A stretch of DNA of 64,000 nucleotides from Neoarius graeffei (GCF_027579695.1 NC_083582.1:31874464-31938463); one strand, 5' to 3'; shown: positions 1-11,640, counted from the stretch's first letter. Translations and numbers: made by a program. The notes: generated by a model from the sequence alone, not told the origin.

Positions 1-601
1 CCCCTCCCCCGTAGTTTGGGAAATCAGGATGTGATGTAGCAAGTAGCTGGTCGGCGTAAGTCGTGATAAAGTGCACATATGTGCAAAATCAACTTGTATT
101 GTTGCATTCTGACACTTTTTACATAAAATGTGTGTTTAAAATAGGATTTTGATAATCCAGAGGGGAGAAAAGAAGACGTATTAAGGTCCAGATGTGTGCA
201 AGCGCGCAGGCTGCACATTAGTGAGGGTTTGTTTTATTTTGAGAAATTTGTGAGTTTTGTAAGCGTTTATAAATGCAGCTTTTACTCATGAACGTACTGT
301 ATATTTACCAGCGAGTTATTGCATTTTACTGGAATACATCTTTGAGCTGTGTGCCTTAACAAATGTGTCTATTATCCCCTGCCACGAAGTGCACGGGGGA
401 TATGGGAATGGAGTCCGTTTCAATCTGGACAAGTTTTCTCAGAACCAACATAAGCTGTATCAATGAAACTTTGCGTGCTCATGTTGCTATTCATGATCCA
501 AGTTGAGTTCAAAAATAATTTACGATTAATTATTATTTTCAGAGTTATGGCCGGTAACATGTACAAGACAATATTTAAAGCAATGGGCTTATAAGGTTGT
601 A
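1..601. other. AT-rich flank, no gene seen
   Basis: No convincing coding segment is visible. The only structure I see is a short hairpin at 373-402, with arms TATCCCC and GGGGGATA around a CCACGAAGTG-type loop. A related CTCGTGGCGGGGGATAG motif occurs at about 8790-8806, just outside the right end of the large element that starts at 1145, so both may be pieces of one older interspersed repeat. Confidence 0.4.
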
Positions 602-1135
602 ATGGTGATGATACACGGGGCAACTTTTTGGGCAATGTTGCCGAGCAATGTTGCTGGGCAATTGCGTTTTGACTCTTTTCTATTGAGATTGGGCAACATT
701 GTTTCTTTCTGAATGGTTTTGATAATCTCTGGCAACTTTTTGAGATAAGCCAATCAGAACGCGAGTATCAAGTCATGTGACCTCCGGTGAGGTTCGGATC
801 AGAAATTTCAAACAAATATGGCGGCCGCTCAGTGTCAGTGGAGTGAAGAGATGGCGAGACTCCTCATCTGTTTTTACGCCGGTAAGTTATTTTAATATTC
901 TATATGGAGGAATTTACCTCACCAAAGCTCTAAAAAACAACAGACAGCTTGATTAAATGGTCACAGCAAAAATTAAGACATCGTTTTTTTTTTTTTTTTT
1001 TTTTTTAGCTAACTGTAAACTGCCGTTGCTAACTGTTGTTGCCCTGAAAAGTTGCCCTGTCTCACCTAGTTGCCCGTTGCCAGCAACATTGCTCGGCAAC
1101 ATTGCCCAAAAAGTTGCCCCGTGTATCATCACCAT
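602..1135. mobile_element. Hairpin MITE with ~55-bp inverted ends
   Basis: The left end (ATGGTGATGATACACGGGGC...) is repeated in inverted orientation at the right end (...GCCCCGTGTATCATCACCAT). The inverted ends run about 55 bp and are packed with GTTGCC/GGCAAC motifs. The interior has no open frame beyond a homopolymer artefact (T-run near 987-1006). This is a non-autonomous DNA transposon. I see no clear target-site duplication, so the superfamily is not assigned. Confidence 0.7.
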
Positions 1136-1554
1136 AAGTGTTAAAGGGGAACTGAAGGCAAAAACATTTTTTTAATCAAAATTCTATTTCTCATTTTATC
1201 AAATATCGGAATGCATTTTTGATAGCTATTTTGTCACTGCTATAGCAAGTTATGAGTGTTTGAAATGTGCTCTGTAATATCAGTCCATATGTCAAAGCAA
1301 CGGCTGTAAACGAGATTTGTTGAGACCTGTGCGAGACATCATAGGACGGAAGTAAAACGTACAGCGGAAATCAAAGTGACCGACATCTGCCAACGTTCCC
1401 CTGTGTCTGAAATCGCTCACTTGTTCACTACTCCCTATAGAACCCTTTCACATGACGTCACCGCGCCGCGAGATTTTGTTAGGCGCCATATTGGAAGACC
1501 AAGTACATGCACTCGCAATATAAAACAAAGTACGAGCGAGAGTAAAGTGACACG

Positions 1555-1769
1555 ATGGATGATAATTCTGGTTATGTGAGTACATTACCAGCTGCAGAAA
1601 GGGCACGGTATGTGGAGAAACTGGCTGTGATTGATGGGTTTGACCCATATGATAAGACTCGCGGCAAGGGAGAATGGAAACATAAGGAGGACCTGACACC
1701 AATTCTGCCATCTGTTTGCTACCCAGACATTGTAAACTATTTGTTGTTTACACCCAGTGCCTACACTCA
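1555..1769 (+). pseudogene. N-terminal fragment of transposon YqaJ-type nuclease protein
   Basis: The frame opens with ATG at 1555 and reads MDDNSGYVSTLPAAERARY, then a DGFDPY motif and a YPDIVNYLLFTPSAYT block. This looks like the N-terminal region of teleost transposon-borne proteins whose later part has SWIM and YqaJ exonuclease-type domains. Homology as I recognise it stops at about 1769, where the frame runs into unrelated G-run-rich sequence, so the catalytic part is absent here. A related start in a second element lies at 35387 on the minus strand. The upstream sequence holds a CRE-like TGACGTCA and a GCCATATTGG box. The fragment is broken and not expected to be functional. Assignment rests on remembered family motifs and needs a profile search. 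Confidence 0.5.
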
Positions 1770-2189
1770 GTGTTCGAACTATGCCGATATTTTCAGGGGG
1801 TCCCTTTTTTTCCCTTGGGGGGGGGGCGCTTGCACTTGTCTCGGAGCGCGGATCTCTAAACACATGAGAAGCCTATCTTGCGCACATATCACGCGGACTC
1901 CACACACACATCGCGTCTGAAGTCATAACTCATCAGGGGAAATTGTGTCCGCATTGGCATGTTCAAAAACACAACCTCGCGTCAACAATGATACCACACG
2001 CAAGAAAAAAAAAAAAAGTCAGGCTACTCAACAACCAACCTGACAGCAGCGAGCAAGCCCCAAACCATCCTAAATTATTATTATTATTATTATTATTATT
2101 AAATTGTAGAAGTCTGGGAGGCTTGCTCCTCATACAGTTATCAACTTGGGGCCAATTTAGCATGTTTTAAATCTGAATTTCTTGCGTTT

Positions 2190-2480
2190 GCTTACCTCAG
2201 TGTCAGCAGATCATGCACAGACTTATCCATTATATCCACAGTTTTTTGCCAAGTGACGTCTCACACAGGTTTCTTTGAAGTCTACTGTTGGGCCAATAAA
2301 TCATAAATAAAACAGCTCAGATTTGTTTGTTTAAGTCGTTTGCCACTCCACTTTATTCTCGTGGGTTCACATACCGCTGCCGTTATTTCCCCCAATCACG
2401 AGTTTGTTGGTCTTCCAATATTGCGCAGGGTCTGTTTACTTCCGGTTTCGGGTGACGTCAGTGAAAGGGGTCTATATAGG
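2190..2480 (-). repeat. Inverted relative of the upstream transposon promoter
   Basis: Read on the minus strand, 2480 to about 2405 resembles 1430-1500 of the plus strand: a TATAGACCC-type stretch, TGACGTCA, then an AATATTGGAAGACCAA block. It continues leftward into a possible short exon ending MDKSVHDLLTLR before a GTAAGC donor near 2190. This is probably a related element in inverse orientation inside the larger insertion. Confidence 0.35.
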
Positions 2481-2706
2481 GAATTACAACCCCGATTCCA
2501 AAAAAGTTGGGACAAAGTACAAATTGTAAATAAAAATGGAATGCAATGATGTGGAAGTTTCAGAATTCCATATTTTATTCAGAATAGAACATAGATGACA
2601 TATCAAATGTTTAAACTGAGAAAATGTATCATTTAAAGAGAAAAATTAGGTGATTTTAAATTTCATGACAACAACACATCTCAAAAAAGTTGGGACAAGG
2701 CCATGT

Positions 2707-4478
2707 TTACCACTGTGAGACATCCCCTTTTCTCTTTACAACAGTCTGTAAACGTCTGGGGACTGAGGAGACAAGTTGCTCAAGTTTAGGGATAGGAATG
2801 TTAACCCATTCTTGTCTAATGTAGGATTCTAGTTGCTCAACTGTCTTAGGTCTTTTTTGTCGTATCTTCCGTTTTATGATGCGCCAAATGTTTTCTATGG
2901 GTGAAAGATCTGGACTGCAGGCTGGCCAGTTCAGTATTTGGACCCTTCTCCTATGCAGGCATGATGCTGTAATTGATGCAGTATGTGGTTTGGCATTGTC
3001 ATGTTGGAAAATGCAAGGTCTTCCCTGAAAGAGACGTCATCTGGATTAGGGATGTTAACCGATGACCGTTTGACCGGTGGTTGACCGAATCAACGTCAAC
3101 CGGTTAATTTTTTTTTTTTGGTTGTCGGTGAAAAAAAAAATAAAAAATCAATCATTTTGAAGCTGCCGATTTTGGAGCGGAGAACCTGGAATTCTGTGTT
3201 GTAAACGCTTGGGGCATGACATGCGGTGTAAGGATGACAGCTGACAAATCAGAAACACCCATTCAGTCATGTCCCACCCCAGTTGAACACAGCTGCCACT
3301 CGGCAAAAGAAAAAAGTGTAGACACAGGCTTTTTAGCTTATAAATTACTATTCTGTTTTTTTTTTTTTTTTTTTTTTAAATTATCGTTAGAAGGCACATC
3401 GAGTTTAGTCCTGCCTTGGCCAGTGCATTCTGAACGTATGTTTCGGTCTGTAGCCAACAATGCATGTTATTGCAGATCATATCTCTCCACACAAACTAAA
3501 GGCGCAGATGCCGACTTTTTCACGGCTTTTTCATGGACTGTAATGGCATTTGCTTATGTAGTAATTTTAATACAGAATTTACTCTGATGAAATTCTTCAG
3601 ACACTCCAACGCCCCCCCCTAAAAAAAAAAATCAGATCTGCACGAGCCGTGAAAAAGGCGCGCCGTTTGCATCCCTGTTTAAACTCATAGGTTAACCGAC
3701 TTTAACTGGCTAATGAGGCTCGGTGGTCGGTCAAGATTTTTTTTAGTTTTTGCCATCCCTAGTCTGGATGGGAGCATATGTTGCTCTAGAACCTGGATAT
3801 ACCTTTCAGCATTGATGGTGTCTTTCCAGATGTGTAAGCTGCCCATGCCACACGCACTAATGCAACCCCATACCATCAGAGATGCAGGCTTCTGAACTGA
3901 GCGCTGATAACAACTTGGGTCGTCCTTCTACTCTTTAGTCCGAATGACACGGCGTCCCTGATTTCCATAAAGAACTTCACATTTTGATTCGTCTGACCAC
4001 AGAACAGTTTTCCACTCTGCGACAGTCCATTTTAAATGAGCCTTGGCCCAGAGAAGACATCTGCGCTTCTGGATCATGTTTAGATACAGCTGCTTCTTTG
4101 AACTATAGGGTTTTAGCTGACAACGGCGGATGGCACAGTGAATTGTGTTCACAGATGATGTTCTCTGGAAATATTCCTGAGCCCATTTTGTGATTTCCAA
4201 TACAGAAGCATGCCTGTATGTGATGCAGTGCCGTCTCAGGGCCCGAAGATCACGGGCACCCAGTATGGTTTTCCGGCCTTGACCCTTACGCGCAGAGATT
4301 CTTCCAGATTCTCTGAATCTTTTGATATTATGCACTGTAGATGATGATGATGATGATATGTTCAAACTCTTTGCAATTTTACACTGTCAAACTCTTTTTT
4401 TTCTTTTTTTTTTTTTTTCTGATATTGCTCCACTATTTGTCAGCGCAGAATTAGGGGGATTGGTGATCCTCTTCCCAT
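2707..4478 (-). pseudogene. Tc1 transposase remnant
   Basis: This encodes a DD34E-type Tc1 transposase that would cut and paste the element at TA sites. Minus-strand segments at 4365-3928 (helix-turn-helix region, then the WSDESKCEV catalytic block) and 3876-3685 ([19 protein letters not shown]) are readable. Between them the frame is shifted, and the C-terminal catalytic block is separated by the 715-bp hAT MITE. A GATGAT microsatellite and a T-run (4337-4420) disrupt the N-terminal third. The start matches the ATGGGAAGAGGATC context at 4478 and the end the shared TAA at 2709. It is not functional. Confidence 0.85.
3047..3761. mobile_element. hAT-type MITE (TAGGGATG ends) inside Tc1
   Basis: Ends TAGGGATG and CATCCCTA are flanked by TCTGGAT repeats at 3040-3046 and 3763-3769 (an 8-bp duplication if one mismatch is allowed). 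The uninterrupted site GTCATCTGGATGGGAGC is present in the sister Tc1 copy near 48298. Length is 715 bp. A short open frame at 3216-3587 is interrupted in character by a T-run and shows no family I recognise. Confidence 0.85.
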
Positions 4479-4690
4479 CTTTACTTCTGAGAGCCGCTGC
4501 CACTCCAAGATGCTCTTTTCATACCCAGTCATGTTAATGACCTATTGCCAATTGACCTAATGAGTTGCAATCTGGTCCTCCAGCTGTTCCTTTTTTGTAC
4601 CTTTAACTTTTCCAGCCTCTTATTGCCCCTGTCCCAACTTTTTTGAGGTGTGTTGCTGTCATGAAATTTCAAATAAGCCAGTATTTGACA

Positions 4691-5065
4691 TCTCATCTCA
4701 TTATCTCTAGCCACTTTATCCTGTTCTACAGGGTCACAGGCAAGCTGGAGCCTATCCCAGCTGACTACGGGCGAAAGGCGGGGTACACCCTGGACAAGTC
4801 GCCAGGTCATCACAGGGCTGACACATAGACACAGACAACCATTCACACTCACATTCACACCTACGGTCAATTTAGAGTTACCAGTTAACCTAACCTGCAT
4901 GTCTTTGGACTGTGGGGGAAACCGGAGCACCCAGAGGAAACCCACGCGCACACGGGGAGAACATGCAAACTCCGCACAGAAAGGGCCTTGCCGGCCACGG
5001 GACTCGAACCCAGACCTTCTTGCTGTGAGGCGACAGCGCTAACCACTACACCACCATGCCGCCCC
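4691..5065 (-). mobile_element. SINE, full length
   Basis: Complete tRNA-headed SINE in reverse orientation: tail ATCTCATCTCATTATC on the left, tRNA-like head GGCGGCATGGTGGTGTAGTG on the right. The duplicated target is AGTATTTGACA (4680-4690) and AATATTTGACA (5066-5076). The head contains a GGTTCGA-type B box. Confidence 0.93.
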
Positions 5066-5235
5066 AATATTTGACAGGAAATTTCAAAATGTCTCACTTT
5101 CGACATTTGATGTGTTATCTATGTTCTATTGTGAATACAATATCAGTTTTTGAGATTTCTAAAATTATTGCATTCCGTTTTTATTTACAATTTGTACTTT
5201 GTCCCAACTTTTTTGGAATCGGGGTTGTACTATAT

Positions 5236-7890
5236 AAAGGCCTGACCTGTGCATCACACGATCTTTTAATCACCAACACGGTCTACAGCCTACCCATTCG
5301 TAATAGAACATCTTGGATGCATCCATGTAGCAAGCACTGGCACCTGATTGACTACGTCATCGTCAGGAGACGAAACAGGCAAGATGTTAGGGTGAACAAG
5401 GCTATGTGTGGTGCAGAATGCTGGACCGACCACAGGCTCATCCTCTCAAAATTTAACATCCGTATTCAATCCAATAGGCACCCACAGGGGATAAAGTCAC
5501 GCAGACGTCTCAACGTCAGGAAATTGGAACAGCACTCTGTGTGTCAAAATCTTCGTGCAGAGCTTGATGACAAAATAAGTCACCTAGATGTCAGCGCACA
5601 CAGGGTAGAACAGTAGGCGGTGCTCAGAGAGACAGTATATGAAGCTGCACTAACTCATTTGGGACTGAGTGAGCAAGCGTAAACACCAGGAATGGTTCAA
5701 TGAGAATGACGAGGAAATCCAAAAGTTACTTGAGGAGAAGTGTGCAAAGCGCATCAGCAGGACATCAACTTGGCCTCGAAGAAAGCAGCCTACAACTCTA
5801 TCAAGCACAAGGTGCAGGCTAAACTTGGAGAGATGCAAGACTCTTGGCTGAGCAAAAAGGCAGATGAAATACAGCGGTTTGCTGAAAACAACAATGTCAA
5901 GTGCTTCTATGATGCCTTGAAGACCATTTATGGGCCTCAGTCCTGTGGAACATCACCTCTGCTAAGTGCAGACGGGTCAAAACTACTGACAGATAAGAGC
6001 GACATCTTGGAAAGATGGGCAGAACACTTTGGTAGTGTTCTGAATAAGCCATCATCTGTCAACACTGAGGCAATTGCTCGCTTGCCCCAAGTGCAAATCA
6101 ACCACTCTCTGGCAGAGCTTCCAACAGAACCAGAGGTCCAGAAAGCGATCCAATTCCTTTCAAATGGCAAGGTGCCAGGTTTGGATTCTATACCTGCTGA
6201 ACTCAAGGAAGGCAGAATTGTTCTGATTCAGAAGCTAACTGAGCTCCTCCAGACCATGTAGCAAGAGGAAGTTATTCCCCAAGAATTCAAAGATGCCTCA
6301 ATTGTCCATCTCTACAAGAGAAAGGGCAACAGGCATTCCTGTGACAACCACCGCGGGATCTTGCTACTTGTCATTGCTGGCAAGATCTTAGGAAGAGTAC
6401 TTCTGAATCGCCTTATTCAGCATTTGGAAGATGGCCACCTACCCAAGACCCAGTGTGGTTTCAGAGAAGGTCGTGGTACCACAGACATGGTGTTTGCTGC
6501 ACGCCAAATGCAGGAGAAATGCCAGGAACAACATAAAGACGTCTATATGACGTTTGTCGATCTGACTAAGGCGTTCGACACCGTCAGTCGTGACGGTTTG
6601 TGGCAGATTATGGCCAAGTTTGGCTGTCCAGACAAGTTCATTACCATGGTGCGCCAGTTCCACGACGGCATGCTTGCTCGTGTAATTGACAACGGAGACG
6701 CATTGGCAGCCTTCCCAGTCAACAATGGGGTTAAGCAAGGCTGTGTTCTCGCTCCGACACTGTTCGGTATGATCACAGCCATGCTTTCTGATGCTTTCAG
6801 CAATGGTAGAAATGGTGTCAGAATCAGGTACAGAACCGACGGCAGACTTCTCAACTTTTCAACTCCAGGCAAAGACCAAGGTAGATGAGGATGCAGTGCG
6901 CGAGCTTCTGTTCGCAGATGACTGTGCCCTCAGTGCTGAATCAGAAGCTCAAATGCAAGAAAGCATAAACTGCTTTTCGTCTGCCTGTGACAACTTTGGG
7001 CTCTCAGTCAGTACCAAGAAGACTGAAGTCCTGTATCAGCCTGCTCCTCAGAAGGCGTATGTTGTACCAGCCATCACCGTTGAAGGAGAAAGTCTCAAGG
7101 TAGTGGACAAGTTCATGTACCTTGGGAGTACTCTCTCTAGATCTGCCAGCATCGATGACAAAGTAAACTTGTGCATCGCCAAGGCCAGCTCTGCCTTTGG
7201 TTGACTCCATGAACCAGTCTGGGCAAGATGAGGCATCCGGCTAGCCACCAAGCTGAAAGTGTACAAGGCAGCTGTACTGCCTTCGCTACTCTACGCCAGT
7301 GAGACCTGGACTGTTTGAGCATCACGCCAAAGTGCTCAATCGTTTCCATCTGAACTGTCTAAGAAAGTTGTTCAAGATCACCTGGCGCAATAAGGTTCCT
7401 GATACTGAGGTTCTCTCTTGTTCTGGCATTCCAAGCATCCACACCGTGCTCAGGAGGGCCCAGATCAGGTGGGCAGGGTGTCTCCCGTCTACCCAAACGC
7501 CTGTTCTATGGAGAGCTTGCGCAAGGCAAGCGCTAACAAGGAGGACAAAAGAACTATAAGGACACCCTCAAAACATCATTGAAAGGCTTTGATATTGATG
7601 GGGCATCTTGGGAGACTCTGGCCTTAGACCGCCCCGCCTGGAGAACACTCAACAACAAAGGCTGTCTGACCTTCGAGCAGACAAGGATGGCAGAAGCCCA
7701 GAGGAAGCGTCACTTGCGGAAGTCCAAAAACATCCTCTCTCCGTCAAGCAATGACTGACTTTGTTTGTCATGTCTGTGGCAAAAATTCCACGCCCGCATC
7801 AGCCTGATTGGCCACCGCCGTTCCCACCGCACTTAGGCCCCCATCCCCTTGATGTACTTGGTCTTTATCGTGTACGATGGACGAACTGAG
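5236..7890 (+). pseudogene. 5'-truncated LINE: endonuclease end, reverse transcriptase, C2H2 tail
   Basis: In order: the last part of an APE-like endonuclease (ITNTVYSLP, TSWMHPCSKHWHLIDY, WTDHRLI; 5268-5460), a linker, a reverse transcriptase (GFREGRGTTDM at 6460, DLTKAFDTVSR at 6560, GVKQGCVLAP, and the catalytic FADDCAL at 6910-6930), a thumb region (FMYLGSTLSRS) and a C-terminal C2H2-like finger (FVCHVCGKN then IGHRRSHRT, 7757-7835). Several frameshifts and stops split it into at least six frames. The 5' part is missing because the copy begins next to the Tc1 end at 5227. The LINE clade is not resolved from sequence alone; the protein type is often labelled craniofacial development protein 2-like in fish annotations. 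Confidence 0.85.
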
Positions 7891-7917
7891 ATGAGATTTA
7901 GAGGACTATAAATTGAG

Positions 7918-8036
7918 CTCATCTCATTATCTGTAGCCGCTTTATCCTGTTCTACAGGGTCGCAGGCAAGCTGGAGCCTATCCCAGCTGACTACAGGCGA
8001 AAGGCGGGGTACACCCTGGACAAGTCGCCAGGTCAT
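7918..8036 (-). mobile_element. SINE tail fragment
   Basis: Only the 3' third of the SINE is present (CTCATCTCATTATCTGTAGC through AAGTCGCCAGGTCAT) in reverse orientation. Confidence 0.88.
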
Positions 8037-8972
8037 AAAGTGACCTCATTGATAAAATGAAAAAACGCTTTCGGACACTAGTCTGTCACGCTGGTATTTA
8101 CATCACTTACTGTCACACAAAACATGCCAGATCAGTTTGCTGGTAGGTTTTCAAAATAATACATGCATGTGTTTTTGTGATAAATCCATATTATACTGAG
8201 TGTATTTCCCACATTAATCAATACAAAGCACCCGCATTATTTTATTTTTTTTAAATCAAGGCTGAATACTTTTTTTCTTTGCCGCTGCCTTTTATTAAAT
8301 CAAATTTGAGACTTAATTTTATTTCTTTCAGCATGACCGCAAAAAAGACGCACACGCCCTCTTTCGAATGCTGATGTAATCAAGCTGGAAGTTTTGTTTG
8401 TTTTGATAGTAATCAGGAAAGTTTGAAAAAAAGTAGACAGTAATTGTCATTTAAACTCGTTTTTGTGCAATATTTCGTTTGGAAAACAGTTTTTAAAATG
8501 GCGGCACTGCCACCTGGCTGACGCTTTACGTTTAGAAGTCTCGCACAAGTCACAAGTCTTGTGAAGATCGTGTGGATAAGCGACGCCTGCCGTGGACCAA
8601 ACAAACTAAATTCAACACTGCTAAAAACCAAACAGGCTGATAGATAGAATATTTAATTGCAGTTAGTTTTCAATACAAGTCACGATATAAGGTTACTAAA
8701 ACCGAAAACGTAATTGAATAACACGTTCATTAAGAAATAAAGCAAGTTTAAAAATGACTTCAGTTCCCCTTTAAGAGGTCTTCATAAAATGCTCGTGGCG
8801 GGGGATAGTGATCACCATGTCTTCTTGTTTGGGTTTTGTATTTATTTATTTTTCTTCATTATTTAAAGATGGCCACTACTGTTGTCCAGAGTCCACATCA
8901 CTGAGTTTTAGTTTATTTTATTGCATAGTTTGTGTTTTCGTTCTTTTTCATTCTTTCTTGCTTTTTCCTCAG

Positions 8973-9078
8973 GTGTAAGGCGTGCAAAACTGTTTTCCAC
9001 TCCTCTTGTAAGACCCAGAGTGTCGTTTGTCCTCGCTGTGAGCGTCTGCAGAGATATAAGGAGAGAGACCTTGAGTAA
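8973..9078 (+). CDS. plekhm1: Terminal exon of Rubicon-homology protein, probably PLEKHM1
   Basis: A strong splice acceptor (TTCTTGCTTTTTCCTCAG, ending 8972) precedes a 34-codon exon: CKACKTVFHSSC, then VVCPRCERLQRYKERDLE and a TAA stop at 9076-9078. The C-x2-C, F-H-x2-C and C-x2-C spacing is the last zinc-binding module of the Rubicon-homology domain shared by Rubicon, Pacer, PLEKHM1, PLEKHM3 and DEF8, which bind Rab7-type GTPases on late endosomes and lysosomes. The specific call PLEKHM1 is mostly from synteny: the next host gene downstream on the same strand is ARHGAP27-like, its neighbour in human 17q21.31. The exon starts in phase 1 (one base before the first full codon). All upstream exons lie outside the window, because 1-8930 is mobile DNA. 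Confidence 0.6.
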
Positions 9079-11085
9079 ATCACCTTCTGCCGCCAGCTCC
9101 AATGTAACCAACACAGTGGCGCAGTATGTTCCTCACGACCACCACTAGCTGTGACCTGATCACTGCAGGGCTCAATCAGTTCATGGAGTCTGTTATATTT
9201 ATTTACACTGCCTTAAGTGCACTTATTTATACATATGTATGTATAGATGGAGCGTACGCACCATACGTGTGTATTACCAAGCAAACAATGAGGGTTTGAG
9301 GACCAGACTCTTTTTCTTAACCTGCATTAACTGCGAATCGAGTAACGTCTATGCCTGTCCTCTTCATGGCCAGTACATTGGTCAGTGTAATGATGAGCTG
9401 TACCGGAGAGATGCTTTTTTTTTCTGTTGTCTTCATCTCAGCAACCGAGGTCTACGTGCGCGCACTTTTTTATTTTTTATTTTTTCTCTCCTTCTTCAAG
9501 GGTTCTATTATTAACGCTTATGGGTGTTTTTTTTTTTTTTTTCTTTTTTCCCCCTTCTTCTAAGGAACCATGTTTAATAAGCACAGGAAGCAATGTTTTG
9601 CCAAGGATCATGTGACCCCTGTTATTATGATGATCCTAATGGAAATGAAGGTGTGTTTTAATATGGCAGCAACACTGTAGCTTTCTCTTCTGATCTACAT
9701 TAATTTATACAAAGAAAGGTCCTGAAACCTTTTTAGTGTTCTTGTTCTTATTGCTTAACTTGTTCATAGTGATTGTATGATTCTTTATAACTCATTTTGC
9801 CAAAAAAGTAACTGATACGAATGTTAACACTTTGTACACTTTCACGTAAAAGTTAATTCTTTTCACAGTTACCTTTGTATTGCTAATGACAAGTAATTAA
9901 AAGGTAATTACTCAGTTCAAGTAGTATGTAATGTTTCACCGGTCGTGAAGAATTGCCTGATTTATTCCTGAATCTTGGAATAGGTCTAATCCACTTGTTT
10001 AGTGCACTACAGAGGGTGTAAAAGCCATTAGTTCAGTGTCGCACACTGTTTAGGAAATATCAAACTATTCTAGATTTAGTCTGTTTTTGCTTGGACCGCA
10101 CACTTCCTGCTTTATTTGGTAAATTAATTACTGTTTCAATGAATGTACTTTGCACAAGCTTAAGATCAGTCGCCTGTTCGAAGGGGACGCTGTTTTTTGT
10201 TTTTTTCTTTTTTCCCCATGTTGGTTTATGGTCATGTTTGCCGTTGCATCACATTTAATGTGTGTGCTTATCAAATTGGAATTTTTTTTTTTTTTTTTTT
10301 TTGGTCGAATATGTGACTGTCTTGTTTTAGTGTACTATTATTGAGCTCACGGAAATGTCTTAAACTTTACAGGAAAATGACTGTACACTTCTAGATTTAG
10401 AATAACTTATTTTAAATTAATTTTTAAAAGGGTTTTTTTTTTTTGCCTTTTTAAATAAAAGTATAACTATGCCGGGTAAATGAAGGGTGCTGCCACCTCC
10501 GGGTTCAGGGTGCAATATCCAAGGCAATGCATCTTGCACAGCCTGTAGCAGAATCTTTACGTACTTAGCATGTATAACACCTTTTTTTTTTTCCCTCTCT
10601 TTTGGCTTGTTGTACAAATGCTTTACAAATTCTGATTTCTCAACTCTTCTACTGGTGCTTTTTCATAACCTTGCCTTATATCATGATTAAATAATGTATA
10701 TAATAATGAACAGAGTGAATTTTGTTACTGCTGTTTTTATTTTTCCTTTCTGTTTAACCTTTTAAATGCTTGGCTGCCTTATTTGCTTCAGATAAAATGT
10801 TTTGTGACCTTGTGTTTTATTTTTATTTTTTCTGACGCTACATGGCGTGTAAAAATGGACAAAAAGGACATTGCAAAGCTAAAAACATTTACTAGCAGCC
10901 ATTTTTAACTTGTAATCAATTTCTTCCTCTACACCTAGTTTAACGTGACTCATAGGTGTGAGATTTAGAACTGATTTCAGAAGTGATTTTGATAATCCTA
11001 CAGGGTGTCTGTCTTAAGTCCAGCATAATGGTATCTAATGTACATTGAAGAATCCAAATAAATTCACTCTCAGGAAATCAAAGTC
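9079..11085 (+). other. plekhm1: plekhm1 3' UTR
   Basis: After the stop codon there are about 2 kb of AT-rich sequence with long T-runs (9527-9542, 10280-10302, 10433-10444), no SINE or Tc1 sequence, and no coding frame. The absence of insertions, in a window otherwise full of them, supports a transcribed and retained UTR. A canonical AATAAA at 11057-11062 gives the likely end. Confidence 0.55.
11057..11062 (+). promoter_or_regulatory. Candidate poly(A) signal for plekhm1
   Basis: AATAAA within GAATCCAAATAAATTCACTC. It is the last canonical signal before clear mobile DNA begins. Confidence 0.45.
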
Positions 11086-11356
11086 AAAGAGAAGCTGCTG
11101 TTGAATTTAAAATACTGCATCTAGACAAGGAGCAAAGAGTTAATTAATATACTTTGTTGCAAAGTTTAAGGAAACAGGATGCATACAAGACAAATCATTG
11201 GACTCTCAAGGAAATCAGATTAGATAGATAATTAACCTTGGTGCCGTTTGAAAGTGCCTGTATGCCCAAAGAAAATTAGGACTATTAACCACTTCTCTTC
11301 AGTACTCCTGCCGTTGTTAACCACGTGTGGGCTTTTTTTTTTTTTTTAAATAAAAC

Positions 11357-11432
11357 CCTTATCCGTTGTAGGAGAGTTGGAGCCAATACCAGCTGACTTG
11401 AGGTGACATCCTGGACAGGTTGCTAATCTACA
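11357..11432 (-). repeat. Old SINE, left half
   Basis: TTATCCGTTGTAGGAGAGTT through GACAGGTTGCTAATCTACAG is a diverged SINE tail. Its other half is at 16335-17025, separated by 4.9 kb of later insertions. Confidence 0.65.
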
Positions 11433-11541
11433 GAGGTTTTGCACCATCATGTGAACCCCCCAAAGCAACGGTAACTACGCTGCCATGATGGGAGGCAGCT
11501 TGTAGTGCTTCATTCAGCCGAGTTAATAGTTCTTGATCGGT

Positions 11542-11640
11542 ATGGGAAGGTTTTGCTGTGTTTTTGGATGTGCAAATCATTTTGAACAAAACAAAGACAT
11601 CAGATTTTTTTTTTACGAAAAGGCCCCATCTCTCCATTCC
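11542..11640 (+). pseudogene. THAP zinc-finger start (left arm)
   Basis: ATG at 11542 reads MGRFCCVFGCANHFEQNKDI then RFFFYEKAP. The C-x4-C spacing near the N-terminus is how THAP domains begin (C2CH zinc finger, a DNA-binding module of P, Kolobok and ISL2EU-type transposases). The CxxH half is missing because the frame ends in a T-run and G/C-run sequence. It is only the first third of the domain. The same start is found inverted at 16219. Confidence 0.6.

Larger units (their letters stand above)
2487..5227 (-). mobile_element. Tc1 element, antisense, with hAT MITE and SINE inserted
   Basis: Ends read CAACCCCGATTCCAAAAAAG and its inverse, flanked by the TA target (2485-2486 and 5228-5229). 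The transposase gene lies on the minus strand and is broken. Removing the inserts at 3047-3761 and 4691-5065 leaves about 1.65 kb, the usual Tc1 length. The same family recurs at 17216 and 46853, and as a diverged relic at 40535. Confidence 0.92.
1145..8770. mobile_element. TTAA-flanked Kolobok-like element, heavily nested
   Basis: The ends are AGGGGAACTGAAG at 1145 and its reverse complement at 8758-8770, each flanked outside by TTAA (1141-1144 and 8771-8774). TTAA targets with AGGG-type ends fit Kolobok; piggyBac also uses TTAA. The left part carries the start of a YqaJ-type gene (1555). The interior is broken by a Tc1 element (2487-5227), a LINE fragment (about 5236-7890) and a SINE tail (7918-8036). 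About 730 bp of presumed right-arm sequence (8037-8770) has no ORF. That the two ends belong to one original insertion is inferred from their shared end motif. Confidence 0.5.

Noticed and set aside
4529..4951. Recurrent open frames containing CLCVSPVMTWRLVQGVPRLS in at least ten places (also 12124, 23325, 31268, 42943, 44819, 55908)
   Set aside because: They are translations of the SINE core in one frame. The identical text recurs wherever a SINE lies and depends on its orientation.
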